Assembly (NCBI GenBank): GCA_949825045.1
Contig: OX463809.1
Coordinates: 6,103,501-6,167,500 of the forward strand
Origin: Argyresthia goedartella
Taxonomy: Eukaryota > Arthropoda > Insecta > Lepidoptera > Argyresthiidae
Reading direction: 5' to 3'
Length of the DNA stretch: 64,000 nt
Positions 41,710-52,259 of the stretch are shown piece after piece; positions within the stretch are counted from its first letter, which is position 1; each line of letters starts with the position of its first letter. Below the pieces are notes generated by a model. That model searched no databases, had not been told where the DNA came from, and worked only from the letters and a program-made list of their open reading frames with translations. The position numbers and the translations under genes were made by a program.

Positions 41710-42126
41710 ATGTTAAATCAAAGCGACAGTGACAGTGAATTGTCGGATTCCATCAATGCAAATGCTGCCGCAATTATAAATAATTTGCTTCCAACGAAAT
41801 CCAAGGAAAATTATTTAAAAACTTATGAAGAATTTTCAACGTGGAGAAGTGCGAAAGGCCTATCAATTTCAGAATCAGTACTTCTTGTCTATTTTGATTA
41901 TTTATCCAAGACGAAGAATCCGAATACACTTTGGTGCATATACTCAAAACTGAAAGCTACAATAAGCATCAAACATAGCATTGAAATAAATAGATGCAAT
42001 AAATTACTGGCTTTTTTAAAAAGAAAATCAGAAGGGCATTGCGCAAAGAAGTCTAAAATTTTTACGACTCAAAATGAGGAAAAATTTCTTAATAAAGCTC
42101 CTGACGAAATTTTTCTGGCAACAAAA
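41710..42126 (+). CDS. Crypton-type tyrosine recombinase N-terminal domain, exon 1
   Basis: ATG 41710 opens 139 codons ending at a consensus donor (ACAAAA|gtaagt, 42126/42127). After an acidic Ser/Asp-rich start the protein has NNLLPTKSKENYLKTYEEFS, a helical core-binding-like region with LLVYFDYLSKTKNPNTLWCI, YSKLKATISIKHSI and FLKRKSEGH, and ends EKFLNKAPDEIFLATK. This matches the N-terminal domain of insect Crypton-derived proteins, in which the catalytic tyrosine recombinase part follows in later exons. No such exon (with R-H-R-Y residues) was found downstream, so the gene continues unseen, is truncated, or has been domesticated. The exon itself carries no lesion. Confidence 0.65.
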
Positions 42127-44600
42127 GTAAGTATACATGATTTAACTATGAATATTTCGTATCTTAGTAATGGTAATTATTCTATATATTCAAGTCATCC
42201 GCAAATAATCAACAACTTGCATTATTTAAAATAATATCACAGACCTATAATTGCATTTTATGTTACAAAAAAAAATATTATCCTAAAGTTTTCTCCCAAT
42301 CCTAAATTAACAAAATCCAAGACAAATTAAGCCCTCGATAGTTCTTGGGATATAAAACCAGATAAAAAAAAACAAAACATTCGATTCGAGTAAGATTGAC
42401 CTTTTCTCCACCACACTGGATCGATCTCCACCACAGTGCAGGTCGATGGAGGTGTTTCAGGCTAGTGGCCAACCTTCTGTCAGAAGTTTTCCATCTGCCT
42501 TATTAAGGCCTCTGACACAGTTCTACGTCAACAAACAGCGAGTAGCGATAGTATCCGGAACCAACGGCTTAACTTGTCATTCGAAACACGGAAGCACCCG
42601 AAAAAAATGCCACATAAAACGGACAGCCATCCAGTTCCCGCTTTGCCCAGATTTTGCTGAACCCGTACGATTGTTACGCCCCGGGCCCAAAATTATAATC
42701 TATTTTAATAAAAAAAAAATGGTACACTAACACGCTAAGCGCGAAACTCGCAAATGGCTAGTTAGATTTGGATAAACTGTTTTATAAAACATTAGGAACA
42801 ACGCATAAGGAACATCTCAAAAATCTTTTGTTTAGTTCATCCCTCTTTCAATAAATGGCGTTATGCGAATTATTTACACATGTTGTTTCGACATATACAC
42901 ATGACATTGACTCCTATTTCTTTCGAGAAAGGTACAAATTGTAAGTGAAATGTTTAGGGCTCACACGATTATATAATTCGGGTGTTTTTGGAAATACGAC
43001 AATTGGCGAAGATTTCTATGCGCATTATCATCTTTGGAGTGCTGTATACTACTTAGGTGTTAATTTTCTGTTAGTTCGAATGTCCCTTTATCGTTAACAA
43101 TTTACAAGTCGAATTTGATTCAAAAATACTTTCCCGATTTATTTGGGTTTTTTTCCTATTTACAAGGAGGTTTTTTGGGTTTATTTCCATCGCATACGAA
43201 ATGAAATATTCACACATAGGTAAGACAGGCACGTCACAGTTTGAAATGAACGGCCCACTCCACCGCGGTTCACCGACCCTCCAAATATGTACGTAATTTA
43301 CGTAGACCATTCCATATTCCGCATCCTCATTACACGGCATACTACTCCATTCGGTAAACTAATAATTAGTACGCACGTGACACAGCTCCAGCTGAAATAA
43401 AATCCTTAAACCGGAGATATTGAGTTTCATTAAAACTTGTACAATTCTACACTCGTCTGCGCATCGAGCTTAAGGTAATGAAGAACTTTGTATAATCTAA
43501 AGTTGTACCTATAAAGTCGCGTTGCGTATATTTTTGTTAGAGTTGAGTTAGCACGCGCTTGTCAAACACTAACGCCCGTCAACTATTTTTCTGGTTCTGT
43601 TCTTGCCCATTCCATTATATAAGTACAAACTAGGAAGATAGGTTCATTAATTCCTTACTTGAGGAAATAAGTTTAAGGGTTCAGGCAATAAATCCTCAGT
43701 TTTTTTTTACGAATAATGCCTTTTAAAATGTGTAAAACTTTGCAACTTTTAGGGAGTTATGTCAAGGGAACTTCTTAGCTGAGAAACGACGTAATGGCTC
43801 GTAAAATTCTGGCTTACATTCTTAATTAAAAAGATCTTTTAGTGACAAGTGGAGCAATCTGTTGTTTTTCACGACTTCAAAAACCTTTATTGGAATCTTG
43901 TGAAGCTTTATTGTCAGTTTCAAATTTAACTTACCACCCCTAGTTTTCCGAGCTAATGGTTTCTTTCCAATTGTAGGTACCTACCAAGCAGGTGATCATT
44001 TTCTGTGTGTCGATTAATTTTTTATAAAAATATTTTCCCGTAAATTTAGATTTTTTCCCAATTTTCCGGGTGTTTTTTTGGGTTATTCCCACCTCGGGAA
44101 AATACCCAGGAGAAAACCTGACGCTACTCATCAGGGATCGCCTTAGTACTTAGGTGTGTCGCACTCCGAAATGAACGGCACACTTTACCGCGGTTCATCG
44201 ACCCTTTGAGTATGTACATAATTTACGAAGACCCTTCCATTTTCCACGTCCTCTTTAAACGGCAGAGTTAGTTCGCTAAATTGATAATTACTATGCACGT
44301 GACTCAGCTCCGGCTGAAATAACATCCTTACACCTGAAATATTGAGTTTCATTAAAACGCTACACTTAATTAATGTTACACTTGTCTGCACATAAAGCTT
44401 AGGAAGAACTTTGTGTAATATGAATTTGTGCAATTATCCTCTGGGGGCATTTTCATCCTTTTATAATGGAATGTTTTGTTATTGGGCTTCCGAACAGTTG
44501 TATTATAAGATAGCGCTTTCAAATCTAGTTTGCAATTAATTATCACTTTTCGAGCTGTCAACTGTCAACCAGTGCTCTTGTGCTCCCAAACATTTTACAG
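42127..44600. other. region without a supported gene; old duplication
   Basis: About 2.5 kb AT-rich DNA downstream of the Crypton-type exon. A frame at 42446-42730 looks coding-like but matches no family I know. Two related segments (43110-43500 and 44030-44430) form a diverged direct repeat. Confidence 0.4.
43110..43500. repeat. diverged direct repeat with 44030-44430
   Basis: Shared blocks include GAAATGAACGGC(C/A)CACT, CCGCGGTTCA(C/T)CGACCCT, TATGTAC(G/A)TAATTTACG, GTGAC(A/T)CAGCTCC(A/G)GCTGAAATAA and ATATTGAGTTTCATTAAAAC, in the same order and spacing. Neither copy has a long intact frame. Confidence 0.65.
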
Positions 44601-44766
44601 TTTAATCATCAAAAACTACAGTTTTGTCCCCAAATAATACTCGAAAGTGATGGTGAAGTGTTAATTACCATGTAGGAGTGTTATCCAAGTGCAAAACCTA
44701 CTAAAACATTACAATCAGTGCATCAAAAACATCGCTGACCACTTTGTGCACCTACCCTTTTTATGA

Positions 44767-45558
44767 CATGTACTCCTTGGAATCTGTTCCAAGCTCTTTA
44801 AATTAACCCATAGGACAACAGAGAGTAACTCTGGCAGTAATATTAATATTTGTATAAATATACCTTCATCTTGCCCATTAAATCAAGTTACTAGTAATGA
44901 AAAATGTAAAAGTAAGAATATTTTAAACGTGGTTCATCAAAATATACAGGGCATGTTAAGTAAAGAACTGGAAATTGAGTTATTCATGAACTGTAATAAT
45001 ATTGATATTTTATGTATAACAGAACACTTTTTAAAGAGTTATCAGTTCATGTTCAACTTTAATAACCACCACGTTGCTAGTTCGTTCAACAGAAAAAGAG
45101 CTGATCGCGGTGGCTCCTTAATACTTGTAAATAATAGTTTTAAATATAAGGAACGAGTTGACATAGTGAGCCTGTCGGTTGAGCGTACCATGGAAATAGC
45201 CTGTATTGAACTTGAACAACTTATTGTAATGAGCGTATACAGACCACCAGATTCATCCTTTGATTTATTCGAAAAGAAAATGGATGAAGTGTTGATTAAA
45301 ATCAGCGATAAAAACAATTTTTTTATAATTTGTGGTGATTTTAATGTTAATCTGTTAGAGGATAATAATATTTGTACTAGATTAAAATCTTTATTTTTAT
45401 GTCACAACATGAACTATCTGTTTTTGGAGCCTACTAGAATTACTGCAACATCTGCTACCTGCATTGACAATATATTTACTAACATTACGCCCATTTTCAA
45501 ATCGGTCATCAATAAATTAACCTCTGATCACTCTGGTCAGATAGGTATATTATATTAA
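44767..45558 (+). pseudogene. LINE endonuclease domain
   Basis: The frame is open from 44767 to a stop at 45556-45558. It carries an APE-like endonuclease that nicks target DNA: HQNIQGML near the start, DILCITEHFL, GGSLILVNN, VYRPPDSSF, the ICGDFNVNLL motif and TCIDNIFTN...TSDHSGQIGI with the catalytic SDH. A one-base shift near 45545 separates it from the RT frame beginning upstream of 45593. This is the only clear break in the ORF2 of this copy. No in-frame ATG precedes the first motif, consistent with loss of the true start. Confidence 0.75.
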
Positions 45559-45592
45559 AATAAAAAAGGACCAAAAAGAGGATATTACATGT

Positions 45593-47749
45593 GTGCCCGT
45601 TAGTGACACTCGGCTTGAACACTACAGGAATAATATTTTAGATAAACTATGGGAAATACCATACAGTGACGATCCAAATTTGTTGTACAACTCAGTATTT
45701 AACCTTGTCAAAAATGAATATGATACGGTATTTAAATCAAAAACTATAAAAGTTAATAACAAAGCTTTGTTTAGTGACTGGGCGACAGTTGGAATTCATA
45801 GGAGCAGACGAAGATTATATGAACTCTATGAAGAGAAATCATATAACAAAAATACGGCCTTTCTAGATTATGTTCGTAGTTATTCAAAAATGTTTAAACG
45901 CGTTTGTGCCGTAGCTAAATCTAATTTCATTAAAAACAAAATTGAATCTAGTAGCAATGTAATGAAAACGACTTGGCAAATTATAAACAGAGAGACTGGA
46001 AAGGCCAAAGCTACACATAATAACTTCAAGCTTAAGATAGATAATCAATTGCTAAGTACAGACCTAGAAGTAGCAAAAGCTTTCGAAAATTTCTTTACGG
46101 ACATTCCAGTTTCAACAACCAAGTCTTTAAATTCATCTCCCGCTGCTGCTGAATCTATACTTAAACAAAACTTTGAGGATTGTAAAACAGATTTTAAATT
46201 TAGGCACGTAAATAATGAAGACATTGTAAAAGCGTTTAAATCCCTGGAAATGAAAAAGACAGCTGACGCCCATGGTCTATCAGTAAAAATTATTAGTTCC
46301 ATTGTAGATTGTATTGCACCTCACCTTTGTTGTATATTTAATCAATATATAGATAATGGTGTGTTTCCTGACTTGATGAAACTAAGTAAAGTTATACCTT
46401 TATTCAAAGCTGGTAGTACATCAGACCCCACCAATTTTAGACCCATATCGATACTACCAACGCTTAGCAAAATATTTGAAAAACTCATACTTAATCAATT
46501 GCAAAGTCATTTTTATCTCAATAATTTAATTCATATTGCTCAGTTTGGTTTCACAAAGGGTCGTTCAACAGCCAATGCTGGTGTTGAACTAATCGACAAT
46601 ATTTTTGATGCCTGGGAAGACGCAATGGATGCAATAGGTGTCTTCTGCGATCTATCCAAGGCTTTTGATTGCGTCCATCATGACACTCTTGTCAGGAAGT
46701 TACGCCATTATGGTGTAAAAGATCAGGCACTTGGCCTTCTGGAGTCATATCTAACAGATAGGGTTCAGATGGTCGATGTTAATGGGAAAAGATCACCTGG
46801 GTCTTCAATAAGTATGGGCGTACCGCAAGGTTCAATTCTTGGTCCTTTCTTGTTTTTAGTATATATTAATGATTTACCTTACCTTGTTAAAGCAAAACAT
46901 GGGTTAGTATTGTTTGCCGATGATACTTCTTTGATATTTAAAGTTAAAAGACTGCAATCAAATTATGACGAGGTAAACAATGCTATCTCTAGTATAGTGA
47001 ACTGGTTTACTGTTAACAATTTATTACTTAATGAAAAGAAAACTAAATGTATTAAATTCGTGTTACCCAATGTGAACCCGGTAACTACAGACATATTTAT
47101 AAAAGGACAGAGATTGGACCTTGTGCAGTCGACTGTCTTTTTGGGCATTACTTTAGACGCCAAACTACAATGGGATCCTCATATAAATAAATTGTCGAAC
47201 AGACTGAGTTCGGCAGCGTTCGCAGTTAAAAAAATTAGAGCTCTTACCGACGTAGACACCGCTAGACTAGTCTACTTTAGTAACTTTCATAGTCTAATGA
47301 CCTATGGTATTTTATTGTGGGGTCACGCTCCGAATGCTAATAGTATATTTATTGTGCAGAAACGGGCTGTTCGTGCAAGTTATAGATTAGGGCCTAGAGT
47401 GTCACTGAGGGAAAAGTTTAAAGAAATCAATATTCTGACATTTGTGTCTCAATATATCTATGGCAATATTTTGTATGTAAAAAGAAATATAACTAATTTT
47501 CAGAATTTACACAGTGATATACACAATTTTAATACTAGAAATAAAGACAAGTTGGTTCCTTATGTAAGCCGACTACATAAAATTAGTAATTCTTTTAAAG
47601 GCAATTGTATACGCTATTACAATAAGGTCCCTACTGATATTAAAAACTTACCTTTAGACAAGTTTAAAATAATAATAAAACAGAAATTGTATAAAAAAGG
47701 TTACTATAGGATATCTGATTACTTAGAGGACAGATGTCCATGGGAATAG
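45593..47749 (+). CDS. LINE reverse transcriptase and C-terminal region
   Basis: A 718-codon open frame to TAG 47747-47749, continuing the endonuclease after a small frame change. Order: linker with SDWATVGIHRSRRRLYELYE, RT with IPLFKAGSTSDPTNFRPISI, FGFTKGRSTANAG, GVFCDLSKAFDCVHH, the SMGVPQGSILGPFLF block, the catalytic FADDTSLIF, then FLGITLDAKLQWDPHI and the C-terminal VQKRAVRASYRLG...YYRISDYLED. All RT motifs are normal, in contrast with the PQDS variant at 30865-32928. The start at 45593 is nominal (GTG). Confidence 0.85.
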   Translation: MPVSDTRLEHYRNNILDKLWEIPYSDDPNLLYNSVFNLVKNEYDTVFKSKTIKVNNKALFSDWATVGIHRSRRRLYELYEEKSYNKNTAFLDYVRSYSKMFKRVCAVAKSNFIKNKIESSSNVMKTTWQIINRETGKAKATHNNFKLKIDNQLLSTDLEVAKAFENFFTDIPVSTTKSLNSSPAAAESILKQNFEDCKTDFKFRHVNNEDIVKAFKSLEMKKTADAHGLSVKIISSIVDCIAPHLCCIFNQYIDNGVFPDLMKLSKVIPLFKAGSTSDPTNFRPISILPTLSKIFEKLILNQLQSHFYLNNLIHIAQFGFTKGRSTANAGVELIDNIFDAWEDAMDAIGVFCDLSKAFDCVHHDTLVRKLRHYGVKDQALGLLESYLTDRVQMVDVNGKRSPGSSISMGVPQGSILGPFLFLVYINDLPYLVKAKHGLVLFADDTSLIFKVKRLQSNYDEVNNAISSIVNWFTVNNLLLNEKKTKCIKFVLPNVNPVTTDIFIKGQRLDLVQSTVFLGITLDAKLQWDPHINKLSNRLSSAAFAVKKIRALTDVDTARLVYFSNFHSLMTYGILLWGHAPNANSIFIVQKRAVRASYRLGPRVSLREKFKEINILTFVSQYIYGNILYVKRNITNFQNLHSDIHNFNTRNKDKLVPYVSRLHKISNSFKGNCIRYYNKVPTDIKNLPLDKFKIIIKQKLYKKGYYRISDYLEDRCPWE

Positions 47750-48134
47750 ATTGTTTGAGTAACAGGCTGTTTCGATATATAATTAGCATTCATTTTGTAA
47801 TTTGACAATATTTTATTTAAAAAAGGAAACGCAAAAGATGCGACGACTGTGGAGTTTCTTCGGTGAGCTCTTCTCCACAGATTCCGCCATTGTGTTAGTG
47901 AACTCACCCAAAAAAATGTAATGACGGATCTAAGTGATGTAACAACATCCTATGGAAATAAATGATTTTTGATTTGATTTGATTTGATTTTGACCCACCA
48001 AATAATTTGTATTTTTGTGGACGCGTTCCAAAATATACAAATAGTTCCTTGTCCAACATGGCATCTATTGACATGGGCACAAAAGTGTTGCCATAGTGCA
48101 GAAATAAAATACCTACTATATAACATTAATCGAG

Positions 48135-49529
48135 ATGACTGATACCAATTCAGACATCACATCCGAATCCAACCTGGCTACACAACACAACCCGGATATT
48201 ACTGGAAGCAAGACTCTTGTGCAAACAGTCTTCCATCCTAGTCTGTTTTTACAAAGAGGCCGAAGTAACTCTGTTGGTAGCAGACCAAATACTGACAATT
48301 CTGGGGCCAATACTCAACAACCATCTGTCATCGACTTGTCAACAGATCATACAGGCCATAAACAAACAAACAATGATGGTAACCACATGAATATAAAGGC
48401 ACCTCCCACCTGGCAACGAGTACCAACGTCAAAACAATCACAAAAGAGAAAAAAGGTAAACACACCCCCACCAGAAACCCCAACATCCAATAGTTTTGAC
48501 GGGCTACAAATTGTATGCACCAACAATGATGCTAAACACCCGCAAGCCAAAAGAATGCCAAGCAAACCACCACCAATTGTTCTCTATGGCATAGATGATG
48601 TGAATAAATTGTCAGAACTTTTGGAAACTGTGGCAACAACAAATGAATTCACCTACAAGATGGTGAACAGGAACCAACTTAGAATCAGCACCACGGATAT
48701 TGCAGTCTATAAAAAACTCATAACTCTTGTTAGAGAACATAACCTTATAGGTCATACCTTCAATCAAAAAGATCAGCGATGCTACAGGCTGGTCATCAGA
48801 AACTTGCATCACACAACTCCATTAAACTCAATAAAAGATGCTATGGAAACCAGTGGAAACATTGTTACTGGAGAAATTATTAACGTAAAGTTTGGGCCAG
48901 ATAAAAAGCCTACCTCTACGTTCTTTGTAAACTTGCTACCTGGGACGAACAACAAAGCTGCCAAAGACATAAAATACATATACCACCAAGCAGTTGTTAT
49001 TGAGGATCCTCGTAAAAAGAAGACACTTGTGCAATGTCAGAGATGCCAACAATATGGCCATTCAAAAAACTACTGCATGAGACCATACAGATGTGTGAAA
49101 TGTGCACAACCGCATAAAACATCGGAGTGCCCAAAGCGCGATCGCAACACACCTGCCACTTGCGCGTTATGTCAAGGTGCCCACCCGGCGAATTACAAAG
49201 GCTGCGAAGTGTACAAAGAAATAATATCAAGAAGAGAACATAGAACCATTAAAAATACAACAAACGAGAAAAAAGTAGACAAAGTATCACAAGAAGAACC
49301 ACAGGGAAGAAATACCAATGCAAAACCGAGCAAGACCAACCGATCATACTCAGAGGTACTCAAGCCGCCCAATAAAGTAACCACGGAACCAGAACTAGAC
49401 AATCAAACAACAAGGCAAACCATAGAATACTTACTTATAAAACAGGCAGAAAAATTCGACCTCATCCTTCAACAAATGGGCACTCTTATGATGCTCATCA
49501 CAAACCTCGTCAACAAGATTTCACCGTGA
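48135..49529 (+). CDS. Jockey ORF1 (Gag-like)
   Basis: 464 codons, uninterrupted. The N-terminal 140 residues are polar and low-complexity. A PRE_C2HC/RRM-like region lies at about 155-290 (YRLVIRNLHHTTPLNSIKDA). Three CCHC knuckles follow at about 295-355: CQRCQQYGHSKNYC, CVKCAQPHKTSEC and CALCQGAHPANYKGC. The C-terminus includes SYSEVLKPP and a helical tail. It is predicted to bind the element RNA and direct it to the nucleus. The stop TGA overlaps the ORF2 start codon (GTGA at 49526-49529), a termination-reinitiation arrangement. Confidence 0.85.
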   Translation: MTDTNSDITSESNLATQHNPDITGSKTLVQTVFHPSLFLQRGRSNSVGSRPNTDNSGANTQQPSVIDLSTDHTGHKQTNNDGNHMNIKAPPTWQRVPTSKQSQKRKKVNTPPPETPTSNSFDGLQIVCTNNDAKHPQAKRMPSKPPPIVLYGIDDVNKLSELLETVATTNEFTYKMVNRNQLRISTTDIAVYKKLITLVREHNLIGHTFNQKDQRCYRLVIRNLHHTTPLNSIKDAMETSGNIVTGEIINVKFGPDKKPTSTFFVNLLPGTNNKAAKDIKYIYHQAVVIEDPRKKKTLVQCQRCQQYGHSKNYCMRPYRCVKCAQPHKTSECPKRDRNTPATCALCQGAHPANYKGCEVYKEIISRREHRTIKNTTNEKKVDKVSQEEPQGRNTNAKPSKTNRSYSEVLKPPNKVTTEPELDNQTTRQTIEYLLIKQAEKFDLILQQMGTLMMLITNLVNKISP

Positions 49530-51919
49530 TTCCATTACTAATAGCAACATGGAACATCGATGGTATATACCCTAACAAGGACGAAGTAGAAACATTCCTA
49601 CACCTTCATCACATTGATATTCTACTGGTTACAGAGACGCACTTCAAATCAAACAGTAGAATTAACATTCCGAATTATAATATCTACAGCTCGAACCATC
49701 CAGATGGGACTGCACACGGTGGGTCTGCGGTTATCATAAGGTCCGCTATAAGACATTTTTAGCTGCCTAAATTTCAAACTCCAGAGATCCAGGGCACCGC
49801 GATATGTATAGAGGATAAAAATGGTGACTTTAACATCTCGTCTGTTTACTGTCCCCCTAGACATGCTATATCAGAAGAACGCTTTACAGAGTACTTCCAA
49901 ACCCTGGGTAACCGATTTATAGCAGGTGGTGACTGGAATGCCAAACACACACACTGGGGCTCTAGGCTCACCACCACTAGAGGAAGAACACTAAAGAAAA
50001 CTGTGGACCAAAACCATCTCAAAACCTTGTCGTCATGCGAACCAACTCACTGGCCAACTGATCCTCACAAACTACCGGATATCATAGACTTCTTCATAGC
50101 TAAGGGTTTGTCTCATCTCTTCTTTAAAATCGAGACTTGTCTGGATGCGTCGTCAAACCATGTTCCTGTTATACTGACAGCCAGTGCAACAGTGCTTTAT
50201 TACCAGAAAAGGGCAGTACTTTACAATAAGCGTACGGACTGGGACTCGTTCCGGGAAATTGTAGAAGAGACATTACCCTCAAACGTGAAACTTAAAACAG
50301 CTGAAGATATTGAAGCTGCTACAAAGGACCTAACAACCATAATTCAGTCAGCCTGCTGGAGGAGCACACCGGAATCACCTACCCGTTCGCCGAGAAACAA
50401 CGAAGTCCCATTCGAAATAAAACAACACCTAATGGAGAAAAGAAGACTTCGTAGAGTTTGGCACACCAGTCGACATCCAGAAGACAAAGCCGCATTTAAC
50501 AAATCTGTCTGGAAACTAAAAAACCTAATTTCGGAAGCTAACAACGCGACTGCTCAAGCGCATCTGGAATCGCTAACTGCTACCAAAAAAACTGACTACT
50601 CACTCTGGCGGGCTTGTAAAAAGTTCAACCAACCGCAGAAATCTAAACGTCCCATAAGACTGCAGGGTAATTATTGGGCCAGGACAGAACAAGAGAAGGC
50701 GGATGCTTTTGCCAACCATTTAGCAAAGATCTTCACGCCCAACGAGAAACATCCTGGAACAAATGAAGACGATATTGATGACATCATGGCACAAGATTTT
50801 CAGCTGGATGTACCCTTAAGATTGGTAACTTATCAAGAAATCAACAGAACCATTAGATGGATGGAAGACCAAAAGGCACCGGGTTTTGACTTAATAGACA
50901 AGAGAGTGTTACAAGAACTACCACAGGTAGCAATTAAATTTCTTAGCACGCTTTTTAACTGCATGCTTAGAGTATCATACTTTCCTGCATTGTGGAAGGT
51001 CTCACAAATAATTATGATACATAAAGCGGAAAAACCACCACATGACGTCACTTCGTATAGACCCATAAGCCTGCTACCGATACTCTCCAAAGTCTTCGAG
51101 AAAATCATTCTTCGCAGACTGGCAGCTGCACTTGCAGAAGGATCTACAATTCCAAACCACCAATTTGGATTTAGAAAAGAACATGCCACTATTGAACAAA
51201 TCCACAGAGTGTGTGATGTCATCAGAAAATCTCTGGAAAGTAAAGAATACTGTTCATCATCCTTCCTTGACATACAACAAGCATTTGATAGAGTGTGGCA
51301 CAGAGGACTGTTGTGCAAGATAAAACACCTTTTACCCCACTCATTCTATGCCATACTGGAATCCTACCTATCCAATAGAATATTTCAGATCAGGGAAGGT
51401 GAAAGCACATCCTCATTCCATGACATACACGCCGGAGTACCCCAGGGTTCGGTGCTTGGGCCTATTCTTTACACAATATTCACATCAGATCTACCGCAAA
51501 GCCCTGGGGTCACAGTGGCAACCTTTGCTGATGACACAGCGATTCTAGCATCAAGCCGGTGTAACCAAGAAGCATCACAAATCCTGCAAAATAGTCTAAA
51601 CGATGTTCAAAGCTGGCTCACAAAGTGGAGAATCCGTGCCAGTGCATCCAAATCAGTTCAAGTAACATTCACACTGCGCAAAGGGAACTGTCCACCAGTG
51701 AAACTGGGTGAAAATCAACTACCACATAAAGAGTCAGTGAAATACCTCGGAATGCACCTGGACCGCAGGCTTACCTGGAATAAACACATCCAAACCAAGA
51801 GAGACCAACTTAACCTCAAATATAAAGGGCTGTTCTGGCTGCTAGGAAGAAATTCCAAACTCTCAACCGACAATAAACTACTTGTCTATAAATCCGTCAT
51901 AAAACCTATTTGGACGTAC
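49526..51919 (+). pseudogene. Jockey ORF2, endonuclease and RT (5' part)
   Basis: Same frame throughout, with a single TAG at 49760-49762. The endonuclease has LIATWNIDG, LLVTETHF, GGSAVII, GGDWNAKHTHWGS and SNHVPVI. The RT has YRPISLLPILSKVFEKII, FGFRKEHATIEQ, SFLDIQQAFDRVWH, HAGVPQGSVLGPILY and the catalytic FADDTAIL, then YLGMHLDRRLTWNKHI. The errantivirus enters after IWTY at 51919. No RNase H, as expected for Jockey. The start codon is GTG where ATG would be expected. Confidence 0.85.
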
Positions 51920-52197
51920 TGTTATAACGCGCTGCGTCAGAAGGTTTTTAAAAAAAACTATTAAAACTTTATTGACGATAATTAGTTTTATTAGAATTAA
52001 TATATTGTGAATTTAACACAAATTCCGTGATAATTAAACTTAGAAATACTTTATAAAGGGAAAGGTCTTAACCCTCAGAGTGACCAACGTAGACTGACTG
52101 CCATTAGCAACGAGTAAAAGAGTCTGGAATAGAATTTGATGACGGATAGAAATAAAGGTATTGTCAGCCAGAAGGGTAGCTAAGACAGGGTATAACA
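51920..52197 (-). repeat. 3' LTR of the errantivirus
   Basis: 278 bp, TG...CA ends (minus strand starts TGTTATACCCTG, ends GCGTTATAACA). Identical by eye to 60133-60410. A short purine stretch (GGAGGG, about 52199-52205 complement) just upstream on the minus strand is the likely polypurine tract. Confidence 0.95.
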
Positions 52198-52259
52198 GCC
52201 CTCCGAAAAAGAGTAAACTTAGGGGTGGAAGAGTAAGTTTACGAAGAATTAGCACAAAA

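Larger units (their letters stand above)
44767..47990 (+). mobile_element. CR1/Jockey-group LINE, nearly complete ORF2
   Basis: Endonuclease and reverse transcriptase frames in plus orientation, a 3' UTR of about 215 bp, and a terminal TTTGA pentamer tail (47967-47990). No ORF1 was recognised upstream, so the element is probably 5'-truncated; its 5' boundary is not defined. It belongs to the same family as 30865-33300. Confidence 0.8.

Noticed and set aside
42446..42730. 94-codon plus frame considered as a gene
   Set aside because: No recognisable domain, no splice context and no conservation evidence in the window; the resemblance to a coding sequence is only impressionistic.
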